Part shown: positions 15,031 through 21,179 of the stretch, piece by piece | How the letters are laid out: each line of letters opens with the position of its first letter | How positions within the stretch are numbered: the first letter of the stretch is position 1 | NCBI GenBank assembly: GCA_964236445.1 | Contig: CAXSDR010000065.1 | Coordinates: 1-21,179 of the forward strand | Direction of reading: 5' to 3' | Source: CAXSDR01 sp964236445 | GTDB taxonomy: Bacteria > Actinomycetota > Actinomycetes > Motilibacterales > Motilibacteraceae | DNA length: 21,179 bases | Notes under the pieces: generated by a model | Database searches by the model: none | Told to the model about the DNA's origin: nothing | What the model saw: only the letters and a program-made list of their open reading frames with translations | Program-made: the position numbers and the translations under genes

Positions 15031-16660
15031 ACTCGGGGTCGTTCCCGAGATCTGCGAGTCCCTCGAGGCGATCGGCATCGTCGACGCCTTCCCGATCCAG
15101 GAGATGACGCTGCCGGTCGCGCTGTCCGGCAACGACGTGATAGGCCAGGCCAAGACCGGCACCGGCAAGACGCTCGGGTTCGGCATACCGCTGCTGCAGC
15201 GCGTCACCCTGCCCGGCGAGCCCAACGCCCTCGCGGCGGCGGGCAAGCCTCAGGCGCTCGCTGTCGTGCCCACCCGTGAGCTGGCCGTGCAGGTGGCCAA
15301 GGACCTGCAGGTCGCGGGCAAGGCCCGCGGCGTGCGGGTGCTCACCGTCTATGGCGGGCGTGCCTACGAGCCCCAGGTCGAGGCGCTGCGCACCGGCGTC
15401 GAGATCGTGGTCGGCACGCCGGGGCGGCTGCTCGACCTGGCCCAGCAGGGCCATCTCGACCTCGGCTACGTGCGCATGCTCGTCCTGGACGAGGCCGACG
15501 AGATGCTCGACCTGGGCTTCCTGCCCGACGTGGAGCGCATCCTCGCCCGCACGCCCGCCGGTCGCCAGACCATGCTGTTCTCGGCCACGATGCCCAGCAA
15601 GGTCGTCGCGCTGGCGAAGGTCTACATGACGCAGCCGACCCACATCAACGCGATCGACCCCAACGACATCGACGCGACCGTGGCGTCCACCGAGCAGCAT
15701 GTCTTCCGCGCGCACGGCATGGACAAGCCGGAGGTGCTCGCCCGCGTGCTGCAGGCCAAGGACCACGGTCTGGTCATGGTGTTCTGTCGCACCAAGCGCG
15801 CCGCAGCCCGGGTCGCCGACGACCTCACCGAGCGCGGCTTCGCCGCCGCCGCAGTCCACGGCGACCTCGGCCAGGGCGCGCGGGAGCAGGCGCTGCGCGC
15901 ATTTCGCACCGGCAAGGTCGACGTCCTCGTCGCGACCGACGTCGCGGCCCGCGGCATCGACGTCACCGGCGTCTCCCACGTCGTCAACTACGAGTGCCCC
16001 GATGACGAGAAGACCTACCTGCACCGCATCGGCCGCACCGGTCGCGCCGGCTCCAGCGGCGTGGCGGTCACCCTGGTCGACTGGGCAGATGTCACGCGCT
16101 GGCAGATGATCAACAAGGCGCTGGGCCTCTCGTTCTACGAGCCCGCCGAGACCTACTCCAGCTCCGAGCACCTCTATGACGTGCTCGACATCCCCGCCGG
16201 GGTGACCGGCACCCTGCCGCGCGCGTCGCGCACGCGGGCCGGGCTGGGGGCTGAGCAGGTCGAGGACCTCGGCGAGACCGGCAAGGCACGCGCCCCGCGC
16301 GGGGGGGCGAAGCCGCCGTCGTCGGCCAGGTCCTCCGCCCGCAGCAGCGACACCGGGCCGGATGAGACGAAGCCGCGCGAGGCACGTCCGCCGCGCGAGC
16401 GCACCCGCCGTCGCACTCGTGGCGGCGGCGGTGCTGGCGAGGGCGACGCCCTCACACCCGCGTCCCCCGTGGAAGCCGTCGTCGCCGCCGGGACCGTCGT
16501 CACCGACGAGGCACCCACCGGCGACGAGGCACCCAAGCGCACCCGCCGTCGCGGCGGCCGCGGGCGCGGCCGGTCGACCGAGGGCACCAGCGGCGGCAAG
16601 GGCACGCTCGAGGACACCACGCCGCCGGACGTCGCGGTGAGCATCGGCTCCGACGCCTGA
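14975..16660 (+). CDS. rhlE: DEAD-box ATP-dependent RNA helicase (RhlE-like)
   Basis: Up to 561 residues. Helicase motifs in order: Q motif FPIQEMTLP (39-47), Walker A AKTGTGKT (59-66), PTREL, TPGRLLDL, DEAD (172-175), SAT, VMVFCRTK, VATDVAARGIDV and HRIGRTGRAG. A disordered Arg/Gly-rich tail (about 440-561, TRRRTRGGGG, RRRGGRGRGR) probably binds RNA. It should remodel RNA in ribosome assembly or decay, often under cold stress. The start is problematic. The only canonical in-frame start before the conserved TFRELGV is a TTG at 14975 with no ribosome-binding site. GAAAGG (15001-15006), complementary to the 16S 3' end, sits seven bases before an in-frame ATT at 15014, which is the more likely start (548 residues). 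It is followed by a strong hairpin and convergent with the DUF2071 remnant. Confidence 0.93.
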   Translation: MRARPGTPLKGTAIPTFRELGVVPEICESLEAIGIVDAFPIQEMTLPVALSGNDVIGQAKTGTGKTLGFGIPLLQRVTLPGEPNALAAAGKPQALAVVPTRELAVQVAKDLQVAGKARGVRVLTVYGGRAYEPQVEALRTGVEIVVGTPGRLLDLAQQGHLDLGYVRMLVLDEADEMLDLGFLPDVERILARTPAGRQTMLFSATMPSKVVALAKVYMTQPTHINAIDPNDIDATVASTEQHVFRAHGMDKPEVLARVLQAKDHGLVMVFCRTKRAAARVADDLTERGFAAAAVHGDLGQGAREQALRAFRTGKVDVLVATDVAARGIDVTGVSHVVNYECPDDEKTYLHRIGRTGRAGSSGVAVTLVDWADVTRWQMINKALGLSFYEPAETYSSSEHLYDVLDIPAGVTGTLPRASRTRAGLGAEQVEDLGETGKARAPRGGAKPPSSARSSARSSDTGPDETKPREARPPRERTRRRTRGGGGAGEGDALTPASPVEAVVAAGTVVTDEAPTGDEAPKRTRRRGGRGRGRSTEGTSGGKGTLEDTTPPDVAVSIGSDA

Positions 16661-16675
16661 GCCCGATCTCACGCC

Positions 16676-16724
16676 GCAGAAGGGTCCCCTGTGCCGAACC
16701 TATCGGCAGCGGGGACCCTTCTGC
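16676..16724. terminator. Long bidirectional terminator hairpin after rhlE
   Basis: A perfect 14-bp inverted repeat (16676-16689 with 16711-16724) encloses a second perfect 6-bp stem (TGCCGA/TCGGCA) with a five-base loop. It begins 15 bases after the rhlE stop. The stop codon of the DUF2071 remnant (16700-16702) lies inside the hairpin. Confidence 0.8.
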
Positions 16725-17219
16725 CAAGCGAGGGTGCGAGGCCCCGGCGTGACCAGCATGCGCCCACCGGCGCGATAGGGACCGGGGAGCCGTCGCGACG
16801 TCGTGTAGGTGATCGTTTCGCCGTCGCGCTCGATGCGCATCCTCGCCCAGGTGTAGGGGACGCCGAAGGAGAGCCGGGCGCCGATCATGACGGCGAGCCG
16901 GGCCGACTCGAGCGACCGGAACACGACGCCCCTGCGCCTCGTCGCATCGATGGAGTAGAGCCTCACGTTCGTCTCGGCGAAAGTGCCGAGCCACGGCACG
17001 GCTCGCCCGCGGCCGACGCCCGCACCCACCAGCCGGAAGGCGATCAGCCCGACCCAGGCGGACCCAGGCGAACCCGTCGAACACGTCGGGCCGGGTGCCG
17101 GCAGGAAGCAGCGGGGCGACGCGACCGGGGTCGACCCGCCAGTGGAGAAAGGTGAGGTTCTCCCAGCGCTGCGCCATCGACTGCCGTCCGACGAGCGCCG
17201 GGCTCACCGGATCGATCAC
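16700..17219 (-). pseudogene. DUF2071 (YqjF-like) gene, frameshifted and truncated
   Basis: The N-terminal part in one frame begins with a GTG at 17219 (GAGAGGGTG six bases upstream) and reads WENLTFLHWRVDP, LLPAGTRPDVFDGFAWV, the usual DUF2071 opening. The rest lies in another frame: VGLIAFRL, TFAETNVRLYS, GVVFRSLE, YTWARM and TTSRRLPGP. The switch is explained by an exact 10-bp tandem duplication at 17051-17070; removing one copy restores FAWVGLIAFR and gives a 169-residue protein. The family is normally about 230-250 residues, so the C-terminal third is missing too; the frame stops inside the rhlE terminator. As written the first frame runs on antisense into rhlE. The family is related to acetoacetate decarboxylase folds; its function is unclear. 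A variable locus restored by repeat loss is an alternative to a dead gene. Confidence 0.85.
17051..17070. repeat. Exact 10-bp tandem duplication causing a frameshift
   Basis: GACCCAGGCG occurs twice in direct succession (17051-17060, 17061-17070). Ten is not a multiple of three, so the duplication shifts the DUF2071 reading frame at the FAWVGL segment. Confidence 0.9.
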
Positions 17220-17281
17220 AGCAGCACCCTCTCATCGAGCGACCCTCGCGGCGCACGTCGATCGCAGAGTCGCACGGCAAC

Positions 17282-17287
17282 TACGCT
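17282..17287 (+). promoter_or_regulatory. -10 box TACGCT of the alpha/beta hydrolase (leaderless)
   Basis: TACGCT fits TANNNT and ends six bases before the GTG at 17294, with no ribosome-binding site between, predicting a leaderless transcript. Confidence 0.38.
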
Positions 17288-17293
17288 TCGTGG

Positions 17294-18136
17294 GTGACCC
17301 CACCGTTGGTTCAGAGTTCCCCGCAGGTCCGACCCGTGCGCCTCGCGGCGGCTGACGGCGAGCTCGCCGCGCTCCAGATCGCCCCCGAGAGCGGCGAGCC
17401 GTGGGCCAGTGCACTTCTCGTGCCGGGGTTCACCGGCTCCAAAGAGGATTTCGTCGCCGTCCTGCCCGCCCTCGGGGCGGCCGGAGTCGCGGCGACGACG
17501 ATCGACCAGCGCGGCCAGCACGAGTCGCCGTGGGGGCCGCCGGAGGCGTACGACTTCGACCGACTCGCGGCCGATCTGCTCGAGGTGGCCCGCGGGCTCA
17601 GCGGCCCCGTGCACCTGGTCGGTCATTCGCTCGGCGGCCTCGTGGCCCGCCGTGCCGTGCTGGCGGACCCCACGGCCTTCGCGTCGCTGACGCTGATGAG
17701 CTCCGGCCCGGCGGGCATCGTCGGCGGCCGGCGCGAGGAGCTCACGCTGCTGCTGACCGACCTTCCCACCACGGACATCGAGATCCTGTTCGACCGTCAG
17801 CTGGAGCGCGACCGGGCAGCCGGGCTGCCCCAGCAGCCGCCGGCCCTGACCGCGTTCCTGCGCAGCCGTGCGCTGGCGAGCTGCCCGACCGGCCTCGCGC
17901 GCACGGGCGAGCAGCTGCGTGACGAACCGGACCTCGTCGACGACCTGCAGGCGACGGGCATCCGGACGCTCGTGATCTACGGCGTGAGCGACAACGCGTG
18001 GCCACCGGCGCTGCAGGACGACATGGCGGCGCGTCTCGGGGCGCAGCGCGTCGCCATCGAAGGAGCGGCGCACTCACCTGCCGCAGAGTCACCGGACCGC
18101 ACGGCTGCGGCGCTCGTCTCGTTCTGGTCGATGTGA
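17294..18136 (+). CDS. Alpha/beta hydrolase
   Basis: A 280-residue soluble esterase/lipase-type hydrolase. The oxyanion region is VPGFTGSKEDF (43-53), the nucleophile elbow GHSLGG gives S112, the acid is D233 in IYGVSDNAWPP, and the base is H260 in EGAAHSPAAESP, so the triad is complete. A helical cap of about residues 145-215 should set specificity. The substrate cannot be predicted. M. tuberculosis has lipV near adnAB, but the position and overall pattern do not let me equate them. The GTG at 17294 is chosen for the TACGCT box six bases upstream. It is divergent from the DUF2071 remnant and followed after 100 bases by the small ATPase on the same strand. Confidence 0.9.
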   Translation: MTPPLVQSSPQVRPVRLAAADGELAALQIAPESGEPWASALLVPGFTGSKEDFVAVLPALGAAGVAATTIDQRGQHESPWGPPEAYDFDRLAADLLEVARGLSGPVHLVGHSLGGLVARRAVLADPTAFASLTLMSSGPAGIVGGRREELTLLLTDLPTTDIEILFDRQLERDRAAGLPQQPPALTAFLRSRALASCPTGLARTGEQLRDEPDLVDDLQATGIRTLVIYGVSDNAWPPALQDDMAARLGAQRVAIEGAAHSPAAESPDRTAAALVSFWSM

Positions 18137-18236
18137 AGTCGACAGCGATTTCGGGGGTGGCTGCTGCGGTTAGGGGGCATTGCTACCTCAAGAGGCCGTC
18201 AACAGGGGGCGCCCGGACGGCGAGGGGGCCGCGATC

Positions 18237-18626
18237 GTGATGATCGATCTACGCGCACCCCTCTCCGACGATCCCCGTCAGGTCGCCACAGCGCGGCATC
18301 AGCTGTCGGACCACCTGGCGGAGCACGGTGTCCCCGCTGAGGTCACAGACACGGCGGTGCTACTCATGAGCGAGCTCGTCACCAACGCGATCCTGCACGG
18401 CGAGCCGCCCGTCGAGTTGCTCGTGCACGGGCAGAAGGATGGCCTTCGGGTCGAGGTCCGTGACAACGACCGCGAGTCCTTTGCGCTCCTGCAGCCCCGG
18501 GCAGACGCCGCGGCATACCGCCTGGGCGGTCGCGGTCTCCAGCTCGTGGACAGCCTCGCCGCACGATGGGGTGCGTGCCTCGAGGGACCCGCCAAGAGCG
18601 TGTGGTTCGAGATCGACCTGGTCTGA
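18237..18626 (+). CDS. Anti-sigma-type ATP-binding protein (HATPase_c_2, RsbW-like)
   Basis: A 129-residue single-domain GHKL ATPase. The N box is SELVTNAILHG, the G1 region is VEVRDND (shorter than the usual DxGxG), and the G2 region is LGGRGLQLVDSLAARWG, followed by the closing strand SVWFEIDLV. Proteins like this bind sigma factors or phosphorylate anti-anti-sigma partners, and are numerous in actinobacteria. No sigma factor, STAS protein or phosphatase partner is encoded nearby, so the target is unknown. The GTG at 18237 has GAGGGG at 18222-18227 nine bases upstream; the ATG at 18240 is an equal alternative, and the TTG at 18180 is not supported. Convergent with the MarC-family gene, with seven bases between stop codons. 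Confidence 0.85.
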   Translation: MMIDLRAPLSDDPRQVATARHQLSDHLAEHGVPAEVTDTAVLLMSELVTNAILHGEPPVELLVHGQKDGLRVEVRDNDRESFALLQPRADAAAYRLGGRGLQLVDSLAARWGACLEGPAKSVWFEIDLV

Positions 18627-18637
18627 GCCCGGCTCAG
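18623..18637. repeat. Inverted repeat joining two convergent stop codons
   Basis: CTGAGCC and GGCTCAG around a single base form a near-palindrome in which the stop codon of the small ATPase (18624-18626) mirrors that of the MarC gene (18634-18636). With a three-base loop it leaves a six-bp stem, weak for a terminator. Confidence 0.5.
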
Positions 18638-19242
18638 CCGGCCGCGACGAACGCGCGTACGGCGTCGACGACCAGCTGCACGGCGATGGCCGAAAGCAGC
18701 AGTCCTGCGATGCGGGTGATGAGCAGGACCCCGCTGTCGCGGATCACGTGGATGATTGCGCCGGCATAGCGCATGATCAGCCACAGCACGAGATGCACGG
18801 CGATCACACCCAGGGCGAGCACCACCACAGAGGCGACGTCGTTGACCCCGCGGACGAACACCATCGTGGCGACGATCGCACCGGGGCCGGCGAGCAGCGG
18901 GGTGCCGAGCGGGACGAGCGCGATGTTCACGTCCTTGGACGCCACGGGGTTCTCCAGCTGACCGGTGAGCAGCTGCAGGGCGACGAGCAGCAGCAGCAAT
19001 CCACCTGCGCACTGCAATGCAGGAAGTGTGATTCCGAGGTATTCCAGGATCTGTTGCCCGAACAACGCAAAGCTGGTGATGACGAAGAACGCGACCGTTG
19101 CCGCCTGGCGGGCGACGCGATGACGCTCCCGGGCCGTCCGTCCGGCGGTGAGGCCGAGGAATACGGGGATCGTGCCGGGTGGGTCCATGATGACGAACAA
19201 CGTGATGAAGACCTCGCCGAAAAACCGGAAGTGCGCGCTCAC
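18634..19242 (-). CDS. MarC-family inner membrane protein
   Basis: A 202-residue membrane protein with about six transmembrane helices. The first carries the family signature DPPGTIPVFLGLT and a central loop has PLLAGPGAIVATMV. It matches MarC/YchE/YhgN proteins, once linked to multiple antibiotic resistance but of uncertain function; transport is only suspected. The GTG at 19242 is chosen because it lies four bases after the stop of the PHP gene and starts the first hydrophobic segment directly; an in-frame ATG further up would overlap that gene. It is the second gene of the PHP-marC pair and probably translated by coupling. Confidence 0.9.
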   Translation of the reverse strand: MSAHFRFFGEVFITLFVIMDPPGTIPVFLGLTAGRTARERHRVARQAATVAFFVITSFALFGQQILEYLGITLPALQCAGGLLLLLVALQLLTGQLENPVASKDVNIALVPLGTPLLAGPGAIVATMVFVRGVNDVASVVVLALGVIAVHLVLWLIMRYAGAIIHVIRDSGVLLITRIAGLLLSAIAVQLVVDAVRAFVAAG

Positions 19243-19246
19243 GGCG

Positions 19247-20083
19247 TCACCGGCGGCGCGCCGTGGCCGCGGCGACGAGCCGCTCATAGACCTCGCGCGT
19301 CGTGGTGTTCTCGCCGAGACGGTTCTCCTTGCCCGAACCGTGGTAGTCCGAGCTGCCGGTCATGAGCAGATCATGGTCGAGCGCGATGGCTCGCAGCCGC
19401 CGCCGGTCCTCCTCGGAGTTGTCGCGGTGCTCGACCTCGACCCCCATGAGACCGGCCTGGGCCATGTCGGCGAAAGCGGCCTCCGGCACGACGGCGCCGC
19501 GCGTGCGCGCGAAGGGATGGGCGAAGACGGTGACGCCCCCAGCGGCGCGCACCAGGCGTACGGCCTCGACGGGGTCGAAGGCGAAATGCTCGACCTGGAA
19601 AGGGCTGCTGTCGTGCAGCAGCTCACGGAACGCCTCGTTGCGATCGGCGACGATTCCGTTGGCGACGAGGGTGTCGGCGAGATGGGGACGACCGACGGTC
19701 CCGCCCGGTTCGATGCGAGCAGCGACGTCCTCCCACGTCAGGGCATAGCCCGCCGCCTGCAGCCGCCGCACGATCTCCTGGGCTCGCGGCACCCGGTCGT
19801 CGCGGGCACGGTCCAGCTGCGCGACCAGTGCGGCGTCGCTGCGGTCGAACAGGTAGGCCAGCAGGTGCAGCGAGGTGCCCTCGTAGCGACAGGAAAGCTC
19901 CGCCCCGCGCACGAGGGTGAGCCCGGGCGGCGTCGCCGCGGCCGCCTCGTCCCAGCCGGCCGTCGTGTCGTGGTCGGTGATCGCGACGACGTCCAGACCC
20001 GCGTGCACCGCCGCGACCATCAGCTCTGCAGGCGAGTCGGTCCCGTCGGAGGCGCGGCTGTGGGTGTGCAGGTCGATAGGCAT
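19247..20083 (-). CDS. PHP-domain phosphoesterase (YciV/RNase AM-like)
   Basis: A 278-residue metal-dependent phosphoesterase of the polymerase-and-histidinol-phosphatase fold. It opens directly with the metal motif DLHTHSRASDGT (H6, H8, D13), then ITDHDT (D37, H38), RGAELSCRY, GRPHLAD, FAHPF and SSDYHG near the C terminus, so the trinuclear metal site looks complete. Relatives remove 5' nucleotides from RNA or hydrolyse 3',5'-bisphosphate nucleosides; which applies here is not determined. The ATG at 20083 is fixed by the HxH motif at the very start and by a TAGGCT box seven bases upstream; no ribosome-binding site is present, so the mRNA is likely leaderless. The downstream marC gene follows after four bases. 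Confidence 0.92.
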   Translation of the reverse strand: MPIDLHTHSRASDGTDSPAELMVAAVHAGLDVVAITDHDTTAGWDEAAAATPPGLTLVRGAELSCRYEGTSLHLLAYLFDRSDAALVAQLDRARDDRVPRAQEIVRRLQAAGYALTWEDVAARIEPGGTVGRPHLADTLVANGIVADRNEAFRELLHDSSPFQVEHFAFDPVEAVRLVRAAGGVTVFAHPFARTRGAVVPEAAFADMAQAGLMGVEVEHRDNSEEDRRRLRAIALDHDLLMTGSSDYHGSGKENRLGENTTTREVYERLVAAATARRR

Positions 20084-20090
20084 CGTGGAC

Positions 20091-20096
20091 AGCCTA
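20091..20096 (-). promoter_or_regulatory. -10 box TAGGCT of the PHP-marC operon (leaderless)
   Basis: TAGGCT on the minus strand ends seven bases before the ATG at 20083, predicting transcription from the A of the start codon. No strong -35 box is visible. Confidence 0.48.
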
Positions 20097-20129
20097 CGAG
20101 CGGGGCCCTCGCGCCGTTCGCACGTCGCA

Positions 20130-20156
20130 CCGCTCACTCGTCGTGCCGCTCACTCG
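20130..20156. repeat. 11-bp direct repeat at the DUF6758 3' end
   Basis: CCGCTCACTCG occurs at 20130-20140 and 20146-20156. The second copy contains the stop codon of the DUF6758-type gene (20150-20152). Spacing is 16 bp. Confidence 0.6.
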
Positions 20157-20806
20157 GCCGTTGCGGGCTCCGTCCGGGGGTGCACCAGCCGCGGCGACAG
20201 GGCGCCCAGCGGCAGCATGGCGAGCTCCGCGCCGAGCTCGCGAGCGTCGGCGAGCACGAGGCTGCCCATGAGCAAGGCCCCTGCGGCCTCCGGCCAGAAC
20301 ACGATCCACAGCCAGCAGCCCAGACCTTCGCCGACATAGACCGCGCGGTCCTGCGGCCCCGGGACGCACCACAGCGGGGTGTGCTGGCCGCCCGCAAGGA
20401 TCTTGGCATCGGGACCCTTGTCCGCGAGCTCTCCCGGGTCGAGGCCGGGCACCCCGGCGTAGGCGGCGCCCATGCCGACCCCCGGTTCCTCGGCGACCAC
20501 CACGAACTCGCCGAGGCCGCCGAGCGGCGCAGGTCCGGTGGCCGCCACCGCGACAGCGCACGGACCGGTGCGGTCGTCACCGGCGGAGGCGACCCCGGTG
20601 GCGACCCAGCCACGGGGCAGCGGCCACGGCACCCAGACCGGAACCCGCGACGTACGCGCGACCGCGGACATCACCTCGACCGTGGGTGCCGTGATCGGCT
20701 GGCGCGGCGCCACCCCACCGTGCAGGTCGCACCGCCACTCGCTCGACCACAGTCCGGGTGCGTGCAGGGCCGCGCCGCACCTCGGACAGACGGGAGAAGC
20801 CCTCAT
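20150..20806 (-). CDS. DUF6758-type protein with an N-terminal zinc-ribbon motif
   Basis: A 218-residue protein that opens MRASPVCPRCGAALHAPG and continues WRCDLHG, giving C7, C10, C26 and H29 as a likely zinc site. I recall this opening from the actinobacterial DUF6758 family; its function is unknown. The remainder is mixed alpha/beta with Gly/Pro-rich loops (VPWPLPRGW, GEFVVVAEEPGVGMGAAYAG, GCWLWIVFWPEAAG) and a hydrophobic segment near residue 180 too short to call a membrane anchor with confidence. The ATG at 20806 has GGGAGGA (20818-20824) upstream with an 11-base gap, and the zinc motif starts there; the frame open to 21091 is spurious. It lies upstream of the PHP gene on the same strand, but that gene has its own promoter. 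Confidence 0.82.
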   Translation of the reverse strand: MRASPVCPRCGAALHAPGLWSSEWRCDLHGGVAPRQPITAPTVEVMSAVARTSRVPVWVPWPLPRGWVATGVASAGDDRTGPCAVAVAATGPAPLGGLGEFVVVAEEPGVGMGAAYAGVPGLDPGELADKGPDAKILAGGQHTPLWCVPGPQDRAVYVGEGLGCWLWIVFWPEAAGALLMGSLVLADARELGAELAMLPLGALSPRLVHPRTEPATAE

Positions 20807-20977
20807 ATAACCGAGAGTCCTCCCACGAACAACCGCGGTCAAGGGCGGACAGCTCACGGACGTAGTCGGCGCCGCCGGGTCGCCTCGGCCACCGGTCAGG
20901 TCATACGTCGCTGTTCCGGTCGGGGTCATCGAGCCGGACCCTCGCGGCGTCGCGTCGGCACCGCCGACCGTGGTTCT

Positions 20978-20993
20978 ACTGCTCAAGAGCAGT
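20978..20993. repeat. 16-bp perfect palindrome in the intergenic region 20807-21084
   Basis: ACTGCTC and GAGCAGT around AA form a symmetric site about 90 bp upstream of the right-edge gene. The spacing suits a dimeric regulator such as a TetR-type protein, or a very tight hairpin. I see no gene or tRNA in the remaining 278 bases of this interval. Confidence 0.45.
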
Positions 20994-21084
20994 GCGTTGT
21001 CCTGCGTGTGCCGCTTGGTGACGTCGAGCGTCAGCGTCCATGGAGTTCTCCGCTGCAGACGGTCGTGCAAGGCGCGGTCGTGAC

Positions 21085-21179
21085 GTGCCACTAGCGCGAT
21101 TCTGGGCCAAGGTCGTCCGAGGCCCTAGCCATCGGGACTGCTGGCTACGGATCGGCGCGATCGCCGACGACGGCTACGG
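21085..21179 (+). CDS. HNH-like protein, N-terminal part (partial, runs off right edge)
   Basis: A GTG at 21085 opens a frame to the window end reading MPLARFWAKVVRGP and, after a few residues, DCWLRIGAIADDGYG. The RFWxKV...DCWxWxG...GYGR layout is the usual start of a group of small HNH-type endonucleases and related phage or chromosomal proteins. The HNH core itself would lie beyond the window and is not seen. AAGG at 21069-21072 is a weak, distant ribosome-binding site. The call rests on the N-terminal pattern alone. Confidence 0.5.
   Translation, partial: MPLARFWAKVVRGPSHRDCWLRIGAIADDGY

Noticed and set aside
14930..16672. Minus-strand open frame of 580 codons
   Set aside because: Antisense to rhlE, whose full DEAD-box motif series is intact.
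20860..20945. tRNA-like stretch near GTTCCGGTCGGGGTC
   Set aside because: No acceptor stem or proper T-arm and anticodon arm can be folded around it.
19148..21094. Plus-strand open frame of 648 codons
   Set aside because: It crosses marC, the PHP gene and DUF6758 on the opposite strand, all of which carry clear family motifs.

Overview
The window is very GC-rich, and GTG starts are common. It carries families typical of Actinobacteria: the AdnAB helicase-nuclease pair, a MoeZ fusion of adenylyltransferase and rhodanese, DUF3107, a DUF6758-type zinc protein and an RG-tailed RhlE helicase. A chromosomal core region of an actinobacterium, possibly a Micrococcales member of the Dermatophilaceae/Intrasporangiaceae type, fits best; that placement is inference. 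The gene set (nudC, adnB, adnA, an alkyltransferase-like protein, moeZ, DUF3107, a ferritin-like protein, rhlE) matches what I recall of the Rv3199c-Rv3211 neighbourhood of Mycobacterium tuberculosis. Most of the window is therefore conserved housekeeping synteny with local insertions.

Layout, left to right. 1-1382: the edge of an unknown minus-strand gene, then a solitary LacI-type repressor with its own promoter, operator-like palindrome and terminator. 1383-3263: nudC (NAD/NADH pyrophosphatase) divergent from an endonuclease/exonuclease/phosphatase-fold hydrolase, each with a TANNNT -10 box almost abutting its start codon. 3243-10328: a minus-strand DNA-repair operon of an alkyltransferase-like protein, adnA and adnB; adnA and adnB overlap by GTGA. 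10351-11595: an MFS transporter ending in three AEPL repeats. 11593-11632: a strong hairpin shared with the convergent moeZ. 12939-13703: an unrecognised protein with an internal domain duplication. 13812-14036: DUF3107. 14090-14812: a ferritin-like protein. 14975-16660: rhlE, followed by a long hairpin.

16700-18626: a DUF2071 (YqjF-like) gene broken by an exact 10-bp tandem duplication and also short at its 3' end, then an alpha/beta hydrolase and a small anti-sigma-type ATPase. 18634-20083: a PHP-domain phosphoesterase and a MarC-family membrane protein in a tight minus-strand pair. 20150-20806: the DUF6758-type protein. 21085-21179: the start of a protein with an HNH-like N-terminal motif, running off the right edge.

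I see no phage, IS element, CRISPR array, tRNA or rRNA and no convincing new multigene defence system. The most interesting points are smaller: a likely non-canonical AUU start on rhlE with an overlapping upstream ORF, the exact 10-bp duplication that inactivates the DUF2071 gene, a repeated TAGGCT box 7-8 nt before start codons (leaderless transcripts), and the duplicated-domain protein downstream of DUF3107.
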